From positions 1-64,000 of the forward strand of contig JADJTI010000004.1 in assembly GCA_016711265.1 (NCBI GenBank): 64,000 nucleotides of DNA. The letters run 5' to 3'. Shown here piece after piece: positions 26,526-37,494 of this stretch. Positions within the stretch are counted from its first letter, which is position 1; the number at the start of each line of letters is the position of its first letter. This stretch comes from Austwickia sp. GTDB lineage: Bacteria > Actinomycetota > Actinomycetes > Actinomycetales > Dermatophilaceae. Under the pieces are notes generated by a model, which saw only the letters and a list, made by a program, of their open reading frames with translations, was not told the origin of the DNA and made no database searches. The translations under genes and the position numbers were made by a program.

Positions 26526-27866
26526 TCAGTCGGCGGCGGCCCGACCCCAGACCGCGAATCGGGCGGGGACCACGCTCCGGTCGACCTGCAGGAGGACGCC
26601 CCGGGCACCCGGATTGGTGATCGTCACCGTGTCGGCGCCCAGATCGCGGGTCACGCTCAGACCGGCGGCGGTGGCCACCGACGAGACCGCCTCGATCGAC
26701 TCATGGGCAGGCGCACTCCAGGTGTACCCCTGGCCCGGTGCGACCACGACCTGGTCGGGCAGGCCCACCGGGTCGACGGGCACCGGGGACTCGGCCAGCC
26801 TCTCCCGGATCTCCCAGGCGGCGACCTGCTCGGTGGGTACGGCGGGAGCGAGGCTCGAGACGGGCAGCAGCGCCGTGCGCTCGGATGCCACCAGGGCCAC
26901 CCGAACCACCTCGGCCACCCCGGCGGTCTGGACCCGCCAGCCCGGCACAGCCGGTTGCACGGCCGGTGTCGGTGCCTGCCCGGCAGGTATGCGCACGCTG
27001 GCGTCCACCGGCGCAGCCTCAACGTTCGGCATGACCTGTCGTGCCGCTGCCAGGAACTGCGCCGTGTCGACCTGGAGGACGAGAGTGTCCCCCTGGGTCT
27101 GCATCCGCAGTGCGGGCGCGAACACCTCGGGTGGCAGCACCGCGCTGGCCCCACCGGAGCGGACCGTCAACGGCCCCGCGACGGCCGGCGTAGCGACCGT
27201 GTCCAGCGCCTCCTGGTAGCGAACCGGCGGCACCGCCGGCGCGACGACGCGCAGCACGGCCGGAACGTCGCCATCGCCCGGCCAGCTGGCGACCAACGCC
27301 TCCCGGGTGGCCGGCACGTCCAGGGTGCGGCCTTCCTGCGGCGCCGTCGCCTGCACAGTCCCCCCGGAGAACACGATGGCGGCCTGCACCGGGGCGCGAT
27401 CGATCTCGCGCGCCCACGCGGCCAGCACGGCATCGGCCGTGGCGGTGTCGAGGACCACCACCCCCGGCCGGTGCGTCGCCTGGGTCAGCCGGTCCCAGAC
27501 CCGCCGCGGATCGAGGGTGAACTCCGCCAACCCGGCCACGCTCGCGGGGGCGTCCACGGACAGCCCCAGCACCGCCGGTTCGACGCGCTTGAGTCCGCCC
27601 GGCCAGCTCACCCGGACCGGCGTCCGCCGGACCTGGGTCAGTTGATCGGCCACCCGGGCCGCCGCCTGCTCCTGGGTCAACCCTCCCACGGAGACGCCGG
27701 CGACCTCGGTCCCCGGGGGAATGGACCGGCCGGCGTACCAACACAACGCCAGGTACAGCAGGGCCAAGACCAGCGTGGACAGCACCAGGCGGACGAACAC
27801 GGGCCACCCGGTGGTCCGCAGTCCGCCGTCGGGAGCCGTCGCGGGGGACGCTGTCCGCATCAGCAC
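26526..27866 (-). CDS. Membrane protein with peptidoglycan-binding (VanW N-terminal type) repeats
   Basis: A 446-residue protein: an N-terminal membrane helix (FVRLVLSTLVLALLYLALCW), then an exterior region. Two PG_binding_4-like segments are visible, the first starting IPPGTEVAGVSVGGLTQEQA and the second around VFSGGTVQATAPQEGRTLDV. The VanW domain that usually follows such repeats is absent; instead there is a beta-rich C-terminus. A cell-wall role is inferred. GGGAGG lies 5 bases before the GTG at 27866; an ATG at 27860 is also possible. Confidence 0.75.
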   Translation of the reverse strand: MLMRTASPATAPDGGLRTTGWPVFVRLVLSTLVLALLYLALCWYAGRSIPPGTEVAGVSVGGLTQEQAAARVADQLTQVRRTPVRVSWPGGLKRVEPAVLGLSVDAPASVAGLAEFTLDPRRVWDRLTQATHRPGVVVLDTATADAVLAAWAREIDRAPVQAAIVFSGGTVQATAPQEGRTLDVPATREALVASWPGDGDVPAVLRVVAPAVPPVRYQEALDTVATPAVAGPLTVRSGGASAVLPPEVFAPALRMQTQGDTLVLQVDTAQFLAAARQVMPNVEAAPVDASVRIPAGQAPTPAVQPAVPGWRVQTAGVAEVVRVALVASERTALLPVSSLAPAVPTEQVAAWEIRERLAESPVPVDPVGLPDQVVVAPGQGYTWSAPAHESIEAVSSVATAAGLSVTRDLGADTVTITNPGARGVLLQVDRSVVPARFAVWGRAAAD

Positions 27867-27924
27867 GGTCGCCTCCCCTCACGTCCTGGTGGCCCCGGCG
27901 GGGTGCACCGCGATCCAGGAAGGA

Positions 27925-28452
27925 TCAGGGCGCCACGCCGTACCTGCCACGGTGGTAGAGCAACGCCGGCTCCTCGTCCTGGGCCAGGTGGAGCGACAGG
28001 ACGTCGGCGACGATGATGCTATGGTCCCCGCCCGGGTACACCGCGGCCGTGCGACACTCCATGGCGCCCAGCGATTCGTCGAGCAGCGCCACACCCGTCA
28101 GGGGAGCGATCCGGTGCGGTACGTCGTCCAGCATGCCGCTGGTGGGGCGCCCCCGGGTGGCCAGCCAGGCCGCCGACGGCTGGGCCCTGGCCGGCAGGAT
28201 GCTGACCCCCCAGACCCCGGCGGCGAGCACGGCCTCGTGAAAGCGGGCCGCGCGTTCGACGCACGCCAGCATCAGCAGCGGGTCCACCGAAACCGACATG
28301 ATCGAATTGGCCGTCATCGCCACGGGCTGACCGGCGCGGATCGTCGTCAGGACGGTCACCCCGGTCGGGTACCGACCCATCACCTGCCGGAAGTTCGGTC
28401 CGTCGACCGTCAGCTCGAGCCAATCGGGGGCCGAGGGGATGCTCTGACTCAT
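27925..28452 (-). CDS. Flavin reductase-like FMN-binding protein
   Basis: A 175-residue split-barrel flavoprotein. The family signature is seen as MGRYPTGVTVLTT, then PVAMTANSIMSVSVDPLLML and a late HSIIVADVLSLHL. These enzymes reduce free FMN or FAD with NAD(P)H, often for a partner oxygenase. No oxygenase gene is adjacent, so the partner is unknown. The ATG at 28452 is the only good start. Confidence 0.88.
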   Translation of the reverse strand: MSQSIPSAPDWLELTVDGPNFRQVMGRYPTGVTVLTTIRAGQPVAMTANSIMSVSVDPLLMLACVERAARFHEAVLAAGVWGVSILPARAQPSAAWLATRGRPTSGMLDDVPHRIAPLTGVALLDESLGAMECRTAAVYPGGDHSIIVADVLSLHLAQDEEPALLYHRGRYGVAP

Positions 28453-28685
28453 CCGCGGGGTCCGAAGCGGCCGGGCAGGGTGGGGGCAAGACGTACCACG
28501 TCGTCAACCTATCGGGTGGGCACCGGTCCCACCGACGCCCTGGCTTCATCCCCCCGACACGCCGGGGTCATCCCGGCACGGCACCCATGCGGTATCCCGG
28601 AGGCAGCGGATCGCGCAGGGGGCAGCGGCGGGGTCCCGGGGCGTGATTGACTGCCGACACACCTGGGCGAGAAAGCGATGTGACC

Positions 28686-29573
28686 ATGCAGAACTTCCGT
28701 GAGTACCTCGACCGGCTGCTGCGTGAGGGGTACACCGTCCGCGACGACGGGGGCTCGGACCCGGACCTGATCGATCCCGGCGGTTCGCCGATCGAGACCT
28801 GGCGGGAGGACTACCCCTACCAGGAGCGGATGACCCGACAGGAGTACGACGTCCAGAAGTACCTGCTGCAGATCGAGCTCCTGAAGTTCCAGTACTGGAC
28901 CCAGGACAACAATCTGCGCCATGTGGTGCTGTTCGAGGGCCGGGACGCCGCCGGTAAGGGCGGCACCATCAAACGGTTCACCGAGCACCTGAACCCGCGG
29001 TTCTGCCGGGTGGTCGCGCTCAACAAACCCACCACCACGGAGGCGGGTCAGTGGTACATGCAGCGCTACGTGCAGCATCTGCCGACCTCTGGGGAGATCG
29101 TGTTGTTCGACCGGTCCTGGTACAACCGGGCCGGGGTGGAGCGGGTCATGGGCTTCTGCACCGACGACGAGTACGAGCGCTTCATGCTGCAGGCGCCGCT
29201 GTTCGAGAAGATGCTGATCAACTCGGGGATCTCGTTGACCAAACTGTGGTTCTCGGTGACTCCCGGTGAGCAGCGGACGCGGTTCGCGATCCGTCAGATC
29301 GACCCGGTCCGCCAATGGAAGCTCTCCCCGATGGACCTGGAGTCGCTGGACAAGTGGCACCTGTACACCGCCGCCAAGGAGCGGATGTTCCAGGTGACCG
29401 ACACCGACGAGGCCCCATGGATGACCATCAAGTCCAATGACAAGAAGCGCGCCCGCGTCAACGCGATGCGGTACTTCCTGAGCAAGTTCGACTACGACGG
29501 CAAGGACCCGGACGTGGTGTTTCCCGCCGACTCCAGGATCGTGATGCGCGGCCTGGATGAGATCGCCCGCTGA
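28686..29573 (+). CDS. ppk2: Polyphosphate kinase 2
   Basis: A 295-residue PPK2 that uses polyphosphate to phosphorylate nucleotides. Walker A is FEGRDAAGKGGTIKRF, the Walker B region is LFDRSWYNRAGVERVMGF, and the lid is RTRFAIRQIDPVRQWKLSPM. A single PPK2 domain indicates class I or II; single-domain class I enzymes favour nucleoside diphosphates. The ATG at 28686 is chosen over a TTG at 28647. It converges on typA across a terminator. Confidence 0.92.
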   Translation: MQNFREYLDRLLREGYTVRDDGGSDPDLIDPGGSPIETWREDYPYQERMTRQEYDVQKYLLQIELLKFQYWTQDNNLRHVVLFEGRDAAGKGGTIKRFTEHLNPRFCRVVALNKPTTTEAGQWYMQRYVQHLPTSGEIVLFDRSWYNRAGVERVMGFCTDDEYERFMLQAPLFEKMLINSGISLTKLWFSVTPGEQRTRFAIRQIDPVRQWKLSPMDLESLDKWHLYTAAKERMFQVTDTDEAPWMTIKSNDKKRARVNAMRYFLSKFDYDGKDPDVVFPADSRIVMRGLDEIAR

Positions 29574-29588
29574 GCTGGACTGCCAACT

Positions 29589-29618
29589 GCGGCGCCTCCC
29601 GCCATCGGGGGGCGCCGC
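29589..29618. terminator. 12-bp hairpin between ppk2 and typA
   Basis: GCGGCGCCTCCC pairs with GGGGGGCGCCGC (one G-T pair) around a 6-base loop, directly abutting the typA stop on the other strand. Confidence 0.8.
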
Positions 29619-31532
<1,914 letters not shown>

Positions 31533-31636
31533 GTCCCTCAGTGTCTCAGGTGAGGACGAGGCTCGTGACCATCAGGGGCCGCGCCGAGCGGACGGCGACG
31601 GGGCATCGGCGTCCGCGACGCCAACCGGCGCCCGAT

Positions 31637-32077
31637 TCAGGGTGCGTCGCGGAGAACGGCGGACAGCGCGTCGACGATCGGGTAGTCCCCGGGTAACCAG
31701 ACCACGTCGCGCAACTCGTGCCGCCGCAGCCACCGCAGCTCATCGTGGGCCTCCAGCGCTGCCGGCTCCCCCGAGGTGACCCGGGCGAACCACACCCCCA
31801 TGACGTGCCGACGGGACAACCGCCACCTCCCGTCCGGCAGAGGCCCGGCCAGCTGGGCCCCCAGCGCCACGGTGACGCCGAGTTCCTCAGCCAGCTCGCG
31901 GTGCAGGGCGCCGTGCATGGTCTCCCCCGGTTCCAGCTTTCCGCCGGGCAGTTCCCACCCCTGGCCGGGTGGGCGGTCCCGGCGTCGGCCCGCCAGGATC
32001 CGCGTCGGTTGTGACAGGTCGTCGACGAGCGCAGCCGCGACGACGTCCACGTGGTGCCTGCGCCGGGTCTGCTCCAT
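31637..32077 (-). CDS. Nudix hydrolase, MutT-like
   Basis: A 146-residue single-domain Nudix protein. The full Nudix box is present at ~44-66: GGKLEPGETMHGALHRELAE then ELGV. An early VVAAALVDD strand and the late W-L-P region resemble MutT 8-oxo-dGTP diphosphatases, which clean the nucleotide pool, but related hydrolases cannot be excluded. It lies between typA and the divergent CBS gene. Confidence 0.9.
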   Translation of the reverse strand: MEQTRRRHHVDVVAAALVDDLSQPTRILAGRRRDRPPGQGWELPGGKLEPGETMHGALHRELAEELGVTVALGAQLAGPLPDGRWRLSRRHVMGVWFARVTSGEPAALEAHDELRWLRRHELRDVVWLPGDYPIVDALSAVLRDAP

Positions 32078-32223
32078 GGGCCACCATTGTGCCCGGGAGC
32101 CGGATCCTCGCGAGCAGGTTGCCAGCGCGCGGCCCGAGATCGGCGAGCGGCGACCCCTGGACGGTGGGGGCGGCTGCCATTTCGCGTAGTGATACGGCTC
32201 TGGTCGCGGGCCGGGACCGAACG

Positions 32224-32229
32224 TACCGT
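32224..32229 (+). promoter_or_regulatory. -10 box TACCGT for leaderless CBS gene
   Basis: TACCGT, 6 nt, then ATG at 32236; no ribosome site. Confidence 0.5.
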
Positions 32230-32235
32230 GCGCCC

Positions 32236-32664
32236 ATGCGAATCAAGGACGTCATGCGCGGCAAGTCCAGCCAGGCCATCGTCACGGTCAAGCCTGGCGA
32301 CACCGTCGCACACCTGCTGAATGTACTGGCTCAGTACAACATCGGGGCCGTCGTGGTGACTGAGGACGGCAAGAAGATCGACGGCATCATCAGTGAGCGG
32401 GACGTGGTCCGCCACATGGGCGCCAACCGTGAGCTGATCGATGCGGCCATCTCGACGATCATGACCAGCGACGTGCACACCTGCACCGCGGAGACCGAGG
32501 TCGTCGTCCTGGCCGAGGAGATGACCCAGCAGCGTTTCCGTCACGTCCCGGTGGTGGAGGGTGATGTCCTGGTCGGCCTGGTCAGCATCGGTGACATCGT
32601 CAAGCATCGGATCTCGATGCTGCAGAGCGAACGCGACCACCTGGAGAGCTACATCAAGCAGTGA
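32236..32664 (+). CDS. CBS-pair domain protein
   Basis: A 142-residue protein made only of two CBS motifs (IKDVMRGKSSQAIVTVKPGD, IDGIISERDVVRHMG; SDVHTCTAETEVVVLAEEMT, FRHVPVVEGDVLVGLVSIGD) with a short helical tail. Stand-alone CBS pairs bind adenine nucleotides or SAM and modulate partners. No partner is evident nearby. Close relatives of this length occur widely in bacteria. Confidence 0.9.
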   Translation: MRIKDVMRGKSSQAIVTVKPGDTVAHLLNVLAQYNIGAVVVTEDGKKIDGIISERDVVRHMGANRELIDAAISTIMTSDVHTCTAETEVVVLAEEMTQQRFRHVPVVEGDVLVGLVSIGDIVKHRISMLQSERDHLESYIKQ

Positions 32665-32681
32665 TCGGCCCGCGGCACGCA

Positions 32682-32714
32682 GAACGGCTCGGACCGGTCG
32701 GGTCCGAGCCGTTC
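32682..32714 (+). terminator. 14-bp hairpin terminator after the CBS gene
   Basis: GAACGGCTCGGACC pairs with GGTCCGAGCCGTTC around a 5-base loop, 18 bases past the CBS stop codon. Confidence 0.82.
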
Positions 32715-32794
32715 GAGTCGCGTGGTGTGCGCGCTGAGCACCGCCACCGTGAGGGTCCCGGGGGTCGCCTCAGCGGCCGGTGAGCTGTGGTCGC

Positions 32795-32830
32795 GTGGCG
32801 GACGGCGGCCCCTCCTCCGCCGTCCGCCAC
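32795..32830 (-). terminator. 14-bp hairpin terminator after the APC permease gene
   Basis: GTGGCGGACGGCGG pairs with CCGCCGTCCGCCAC around an 8-base loop. It is about 60 bases beyond the permease stop on the minus strand. Nothing else is seen in the 220-base gap between the CBS and permease genes. Confidence 0.75.
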
Positions 32831-32887
32831 GCTCCGCACCTCTCATCGACGTCGGCTCGGGATTACCAAGGTTTTTCTTGCGGTTCC

Positions 32888-34171
32888 TCACCGGTGAGCC
32901 GGCGGCAGGTGCCTGCGGCTTCGACGCCACCCGGTGATCGCGTACGCCGCAGCGCCGATCGCGGTGATGACCAGCCCGCCGTACACCGACGTCCGGGGCA
33001 GGCCCGCGGCCAGCACCAGACAGCCCACGAGGCCGCTCACCCAGACCACCCGCGGCGGACGCCGCTGCGCGAGGGTCAGCCTCGACGCGCTGGCGTGGGC
33101 CACCGCGTAATAGAGCAGCACCGCGAACGACGAAAAGCCGATCGAGTCCCGCAAGTCCACCGTCGCCGCGACCGCGGCCACCACCAGACCCACCGCCAGC
33201 TCCGCCCGGACCGGCACCCCTGACTGGGGGTTGACGGCAGCCAGTACCCGGGGCAGATGACCATCGCGGGCCATGGCCAGCGCGGTGCGGGACACCCCCA
33301 GGATCAGGGACAGCAGCGATCCCACGGCTGCCAGCACGGCAGCGACCGCCACCGCGGTCACCAGCCACGCCTGACCGCTACGGACCGCGGTCTGGCTCAG
33401 GTACGCCGGCGTGGCCGCCAGTCCCGCGATGCCCAAGGTGCCGGACACCGCGACCGCCACGACGACGTACAGGATCAGTGCGAGCGCCAGGGCCTGACCG
33501 ATCGCTCGCGGGATGGTGCGGGCCGGGTCGATCACCTCCTCCCCCAGGGTCGCGATCCGGGCGTACCCGGCGAAGGCGAAGAACAACAGCCCGGCGCCCT
33601 GCACCACACCCCCCAGGCCGGCGACGATGTCGCCCCTGGGTTCCCAGCCGTAGGCCATCGCGGGCCACGAGCGCACCAGCTCCGGCAACGTCAGGGCCAC
33701 GACGGCGAGGAGGACGGCGATCACGATCCCGAGGATCAGCCGTGCGACGACGACCGATTTCTGCACGCCCAGGACGTTGAGGCCGGTGAGGGCGAGCACG
33801 GCGAGCACGGCGACCCGGTGCGCGTCGTCCGGCCACGCGTACGCCCCCACGGTGAGCGCCATCGCGGCACACGAGGCCGACTTGCCGGCGACGAAGGACC
33901 ACCCGGCCAGAAACCCCCACCACGGACCGAGCCGGTCCCGGCCGTACACGTAGGCACCTCCGGCCTGCGGGTGGCAGGCGGCCAGCCGGGCCGTGGAGCT
34001 GGCGTTCAGGTAGGCGACCAGGCCGGCCAGCGCCAGCGCGAGCGGTAGGCCCGAGCCGGCCGCGGCAGCCGCTGGGGACAGCGCCACGAACACCCCAGCG
34101 CCGATCATCGAACCCAGGCCGACGACCACGGCGTCCCGCAGCCGCAGGACACGGCGCAACTGCCCGTTCAC
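32888..34171 (-). CDS. APC-family amino acid permease
   Basis: A 427-residue transporter with about twelve membrane helices. The APC start (LRLRDAVVVGLGSMIGAGVF) includes the GxG helix-break motif that binds the amino acid carboxylate. Helix 6 with FFAFAGYARIATLGEEVIDP is typical of cationic or broad amino acid/polyamine permeases. Substrate not determinable. Divergent from the aminotransferase gene across 80 bases. GTG start. Confidence 0.9.
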   Translation of the reverse strand: MNGQLRRVLRLRDAVVVGLGSMIGAGVFVALSPAAAAAGSGLPLALALAGLVAYLNASSTARLAACHPQAGGAYVYGRDRLGPWWGFLAGWSFVAGKSASCAAMALTVGAYAWPDDAHRVAVLAVLALTGLNVLGVQKSVVVARLILGIVIAVLLAVVALTLPELVRSWPAMAYGWEPRGDIVAGLGGVVQGAGLLFFAFAGYARIATLGEEVIDPARTIPRAIGQALALALILYVVVAVAVSGTLGIAGLAATPAYLSQTAVRSGQAWLVTAVAVAAVLAAVGSLLSLILGVSRTALAMARDGHLPRVLAAVNPQSGVPVRAELAVGLVVAAVAATVDLRDSIGFSSFAVLLYYAVAHASASRLTLAQRRPPRVVWVSGLVGCLVLAAGLPRTSVYGGLVITAIGAAAYAITGWRRSRRHLPPAHR

Positions 34172-34239
34172 GCCGCCAGTATGGCGAGTCGGCCCGGGAG
34201 GCCGGGCGGCGGCGGAGAAAACCGATGGCCGGACGGTGA

Positions 34240-34245
34240 GAGAAT
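34240..34245 (+). promoter_or_regulatory. -10-like box GAGAAT for the aminotransferase gene
   Basis: GAGAAT ends 6 nt before the ATG at 34252, the same geometry as the other leaderless promoters in the window; the hexamer itself is a weaker match. Confidence 0.35.
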
Positions 34246-34251
34246 GTCCCC

Positions 34252-35472
34252 ATGCGTCCGCTTCTTCAGTCCGCCAAGCTGTCCGATGTCTGCTACGACA
34301 TCAGGGGCCCGGTCCTGGCCGAGGCCAAGCGGCTGGAGGACGAAGGCCACCGGATCCTCAAGCTGAACATCGGCAATCCGGCGCCGTTCGGGTTCGAGGC
34401 GCCCGAGGAGATCCTGGTCGACTACACCCGGATGCTTTCCAGCGCGCACGGATACTCCGATTCCAAGGGGATCGTGCCCGCCCGCCGCGCCGTCGCGCAG
34501 TATTACCAGACCAAGGGCGTACCGATCATCGACGTCGAGGACATCTTCCTCGGCAACGGTGTCAGCGAACTGATCGTGATGGCCCTGCAGGCACTGCTCA
34601 ACAACGGGGACGAGGTGCTGGTCCCGGCCCCGGACTACCCGCTGTGGACCGCCGCGGTGTCGTTGTGCGGGGGCACCCCCGTGCACTACCTGTGCGATGA
34701 GCAGGCCGACTGGAACCCCGACGTCGACGATATCCGCGCCAAGATCACCGACCGCACCAAGGCGATCGTGGTCATCAACCCGAACAACCCGACGGGCGCG
34801 GTCTACTCCTTGGAGGTGTTGGACCAGATCGTGGAGCTGGCGCGTCAGCACCAGCTCCTGGTGTTTTCCGACGAGATCTACGACAAGATCCTCTACGACG
34901 ACGCCAAGCACATCTCCACCGCCAGCCTGGCCCCCGACCTCCTCTGCCTGACGTTCAACGGGCTCTCCAAGGCGTACCGGGTGGCGGGCTTTCGGGCCGG
35001 CTGGCTGGCGCTGTCCGGGCCGAAGGACCACGCCCGCAGTTACCTGGAGGGCTTGGAGCTCATGGCCAACATGCGGCTGTGCGCCAACCACCCGGCTCAG
35101 CACACCATCGCCACCGCCCTCGGCGGCCACCAGAGCATCAATGACCTCATCTTGCCCGGCGGCCGGTTGTTGGCTCAGCGGGACGCGGCGTACGAGCTGA
35201 TCAACCAGATTCCGGGGGTGAGCGCCGTCAAGCCCCAGGGCGCCCTGTATCTGTTCCCCCGCCTGGACCCGACGATGTACCCCATCGAGGACGACGAACA
35301 GTTCGCCCTGGAGCTGGTGCGCCAGGAGAAGTTGCTCATCGTGCCGGGCAGCGGCTTCAACTGGCCGCGCCCCGACCATTTCCGGATGGTGACGCTGCCG
35401 CGGGTGGAGGACCTCGAAGACGCCGTCGACCGGATCGACCGCTTCCTGACCAGGATCCGACGCAAACGCTGA
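34252..35472 (+). CDS. alaA: PLP-dependent aminotransferase, AlaA-like
   Basis: A 406-residue fold-type I aminotransferase. The PLP Lys is K240 in FNGLSKAYRVAGFRAGW. Other landmarks are NPNNPTGAVYSLE, FSDEIYDKILYDD and the C-terminal RMVTLPRVEDLEDAVDRI. Length and motifs match the glutamate-pyruvate aminotransferase AlaA/Rv0337c group, which makes alanine. It converges on ctaA with only 13 bases between stops. Confidence 0.87.
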   Translation: MRPLLQSAKLSDVCYDIRGPVLAEAKRLEDEGHRILKLNIGNPAPFGFEAPEEILVDYTRMLSSAHGYSDSKGIVPARRAVAQYYQTKGVPIIDVEDIFLGNGVSELIVMALQALLNNGDEVLVPAPDYPLWTAAVSLCGGTPVHYLCDEQADWNPDVDDIRAKITDRTKAIVVINPNNPTGAVYSLEVLDQIVELARQHQLLVFSDEIYDKILYDDAKHISTASLAPDLLCLTFNGLSKAYRVAGFRAGWLALSGPKDHARSYLEGLELMANMRLCANHPAQHTIATALGGHQSINDLILPGGRLLAQRDAAYELINQIPGVSAVKPQGALYLFPRLDPTMYPIEDDEQFALELVRQEKLLIVPGSGFNWPRPDHFRMVTLPRVEDLEDAVDRIDRFLTRIRRKR

Positions 35473-35485
35473 CCAGAACGGTCGC

Positions 35486-36466
35486 TCAGCCCACCGTGAG
35501 CCGGTCGCCGGCGCTGTCCGAGGCCGGTACGTCGACCACGTCGGCCCGGGGGTAGGACCGACCGATCAGGTAGCCCAGCGTCCAGAGCAGCGACACGGCC
35601 ACGACCGAGTAGAGCACGGCCAGCCCCTGGTCCACCCCGTTGGTCTGGGTCACGCCGAGCCCTTGGGCGCGGATCACCAGGCCGAGGGCGAGCTCGATCA
35701 GGAACAGCCCGGCGAGCACCCCGGACAGTCGGCGCAGCCGCGGATCGCGCCAGCCACGCGCCACCGTGACCACGATGAGTACGGCGGCCAGCGCCGCCAT
35801 GGCGATGCGGGCACCCTGCAGGCCGGCGTACCGATCGACCTCCAGGAGCTGCCAGACCGGCCAACCCACGCAGCGGGTGTAGGACATGAAGTCCCCGGTC
35901 TGGGTTTTGCCGGCCACGATCAGGCCGGCCAGATGCATGACCACCACCGTGGACAGCGCCGCCCAGGCGACCCGCCGTACCGGCGGATTCCCCTGCGCGC
36001 TGCCTCGACCGCTGACCGCCTGCGCGGCGATCGTGATCAGGGTCATCGCGAGCAGGGCGCCGAACAGGTCCAGCAGGCCCAGCAGCAGCGGCAGGTGGAA
36101 GAGGATGATCATCATTCCGAACACGGCCGATCCGAGCGCCCCGGCCAGCGCCACCCACGGCAGCAGACCCAGCCGGCGGTCGCGGTGGCCGCGCAGCCGG
36201 TAGGCCGACGCCGCCAGCAGGCATAATGCGCCGAACGCGATCACCCGGTGGACGAACTCCAGGATCGGATTCTCGCCCAGGGAGGCTTGCAGGTTCGGTC
36301 CGACCTGGTCGGCGTAGCAGACCGGCCAGGCCGGACACGTCGAGCTGGAATCCGTCGCGCAGACCATTGAACCCAGCGCGACCGTGCAGTAGGTGAACGC
36401 AGCGGCGAGATGCACCACCAGGACGGTGCTGCGGGCTGTGCTACGGGCGGGCTGGGGGGTTGGCAT
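35486..36466 (-). CDS. ctaA: COX15/CtaA family heme A synthase
   Basis: A 326-residue protein with eight membrane helices. The signatures CPAWPVC (paired Cys), ILEFVHR (acid and heme His) and VVVMHLAGLIVAGKTQTGDF are present. CtaA oxidises heme O to heme A for aa3-type cytochrome oxidase. AGGAG lies 7 bases before the ATG at 36466. An Asp/Val-rich tail follows the last helix. It is divergent from fdhD. Confidence 0.9.
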   Translation of the reverse strand: MPTPQPARSTARSTVLVVHLAAAFTYCTVALGSMVCATDSSSTCPAWPVCYADQVGPNLQASLGENPILEFVHRVIAFGALCLLAASAYRLRGHRDRRLGLLPWVALAGALGSAVFGMMIILFHLPLLLGLLDLFGALLAMTLITIAAQAVSGRGSAQGNPPVRRVAWAALSTVVVMHLAGLIVAGKTQTGDFMSYTRCVGWPVWQLLEVDRYAGLQGARIAMAALAAVLIVVTVARGWRDPRLRRLSGVLAGLFLIELALGLVIRAQGLGVTQTNGVDQGLAVLYSVVAVSLLWTLGYLIGRSYPRADVVDVPASDSAGDRLTVG

Positions 36467-36604
36467 CAGCGCTCTCCTGCGGGTACTGGTCCGCGACCGA
36501 CGCCATCCCGACGTCGGGCACGGCATCGAGAGTACGGGCGGGTTACGCCGCGGGTGCCGTTGGTGACCCGTGATCTGCGCTGCGCTGGTCGTGATGCGTC
36601 GTGC

Positions 36605-36610
36605 GATAGT
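36605..36610 (+). promoter_or_regulatory. -10 box GATAGT for leaderless fdhD
   Basis: GATAGT, 6 nt (CGCCGC), then ATG at 36617. No ribosome site. Confidence 0.45.
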
Positions 36611-36616
36611 CGCCGC

Positions 36617-37477
36617 ATGGGACGGCTCACGGCGCGACGCAGGGTACGACGGGCGGTCACCGACGGCGCAGCTGGTGCCATCTGGACGGACGCCGTGGAC
36701 GTGGTGGCCGTGGAGGAGCCGTTGGAGGTGCGGATCGGCGGGGTGAGCCTGACCGTGACCATGCGTTCTCCAGGTCACGACTTCGAGTTGGTGCACGGCT
36801 TGTTGTACGCCGAGGGCGTGATCGCAGCGGCGGCGGACGTCGCACGCATGCGGTACTGCCCCGGAGCCGTGCCCGATCTGGCCGCCGGCGGCAAGCCCAG
36901 CACGTCCGCCAACAGCTACAACGTCCTCGACCTGGACCTGTCCGAGGGAGTCCGGCTCTCCCGCCGCGCGCGGGCTGTGCTGACCACCAGTGCCTGCGGG
37001 GTGTGTGGCACCCCCGCCATCGCCGACCTGGTGGCGGCGGAACTGCCCGATCTTCACGACGATCCGGTCACCGTGTCGGCTGCGTCGGTGGCGGCACTAC
37101 CCGAGCGGCTGCGCGCGTCGCAGAAGGTGTTCGGGCTGACCGGCGGGGTGCACGCAGCCGCCTGGTGTACCCCACGGGGTCACCCCGAGCTGGTCCGCGA
37201 GGACGTCGGACGACACAACGCGGTGGACAAGGTGATCGGGTGGGCGCTGCTGCAGGGGCACCTGCCCGGCCGTGGGCGGGTGCTCGCGGTGTCCGGGCGG
37301 GCGTCGTACGAGCTGGTGCAGAAGGCGGTCCGCGCAGGGATCCCCGTCCTGGTGGCGGTGTCGGCGCCGTCATCACTGGCGGTCGACCTGGCCGACGCGG
37401 CGGGCCTGACCCTGGTGGCGTTCACCCGGCAGGGCCGCTTCACCGCCTACACCCACGTCCATCGCATCGTGGACTGA
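36617..37477 (+). CDS. fdhD: Formate dehydrogenase accessory sulfurtransferase FdhD
   Basis: A 286-residue protein that passes sulfur from IscS to the molybdenum cofactor of formate dehydrogenase, which is inactive without it. The essential loop is TTSACGVCG with Cys127 and Cys130. Other family motifs are SPGHDFELVHGLLYAEGVI, FGLTGGVHAAAW and VREDVGRHNAVDKVIGWALL. It points towards selB, tail to tail with a 17-base gap. Its presence here supports a functional Sec-type formate dehydrogenase. Confidence 0.94.
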   Translation: MGRLTARRRVRRAVTDGAAGAIWTDAVDVVAVEEPLEVRIGGVSLTVTMRSPGHDFELVHGLLYAEGVIAAAADVARMRYCPGAVPDLAAGGKPSTSANSYNVLDLDLSEGVRLSRRARAVLTTSACGVCGTPAIADLVAAELPDLHDDPVTVSAASVAALPERLRASQKVFGLTGGVHAAAWCTPRGHPELVREDVGRHNAVDKVIGWALLQGHLPGRGRVLAVSGRASYELVQKAVRAGIPVLVAVSAPSSLAVDLADAAGLTLVAFTRQGRFTAYTHVHRIVD

Positions 37478-37494
37478 GGGCTGCTGGCATCCGG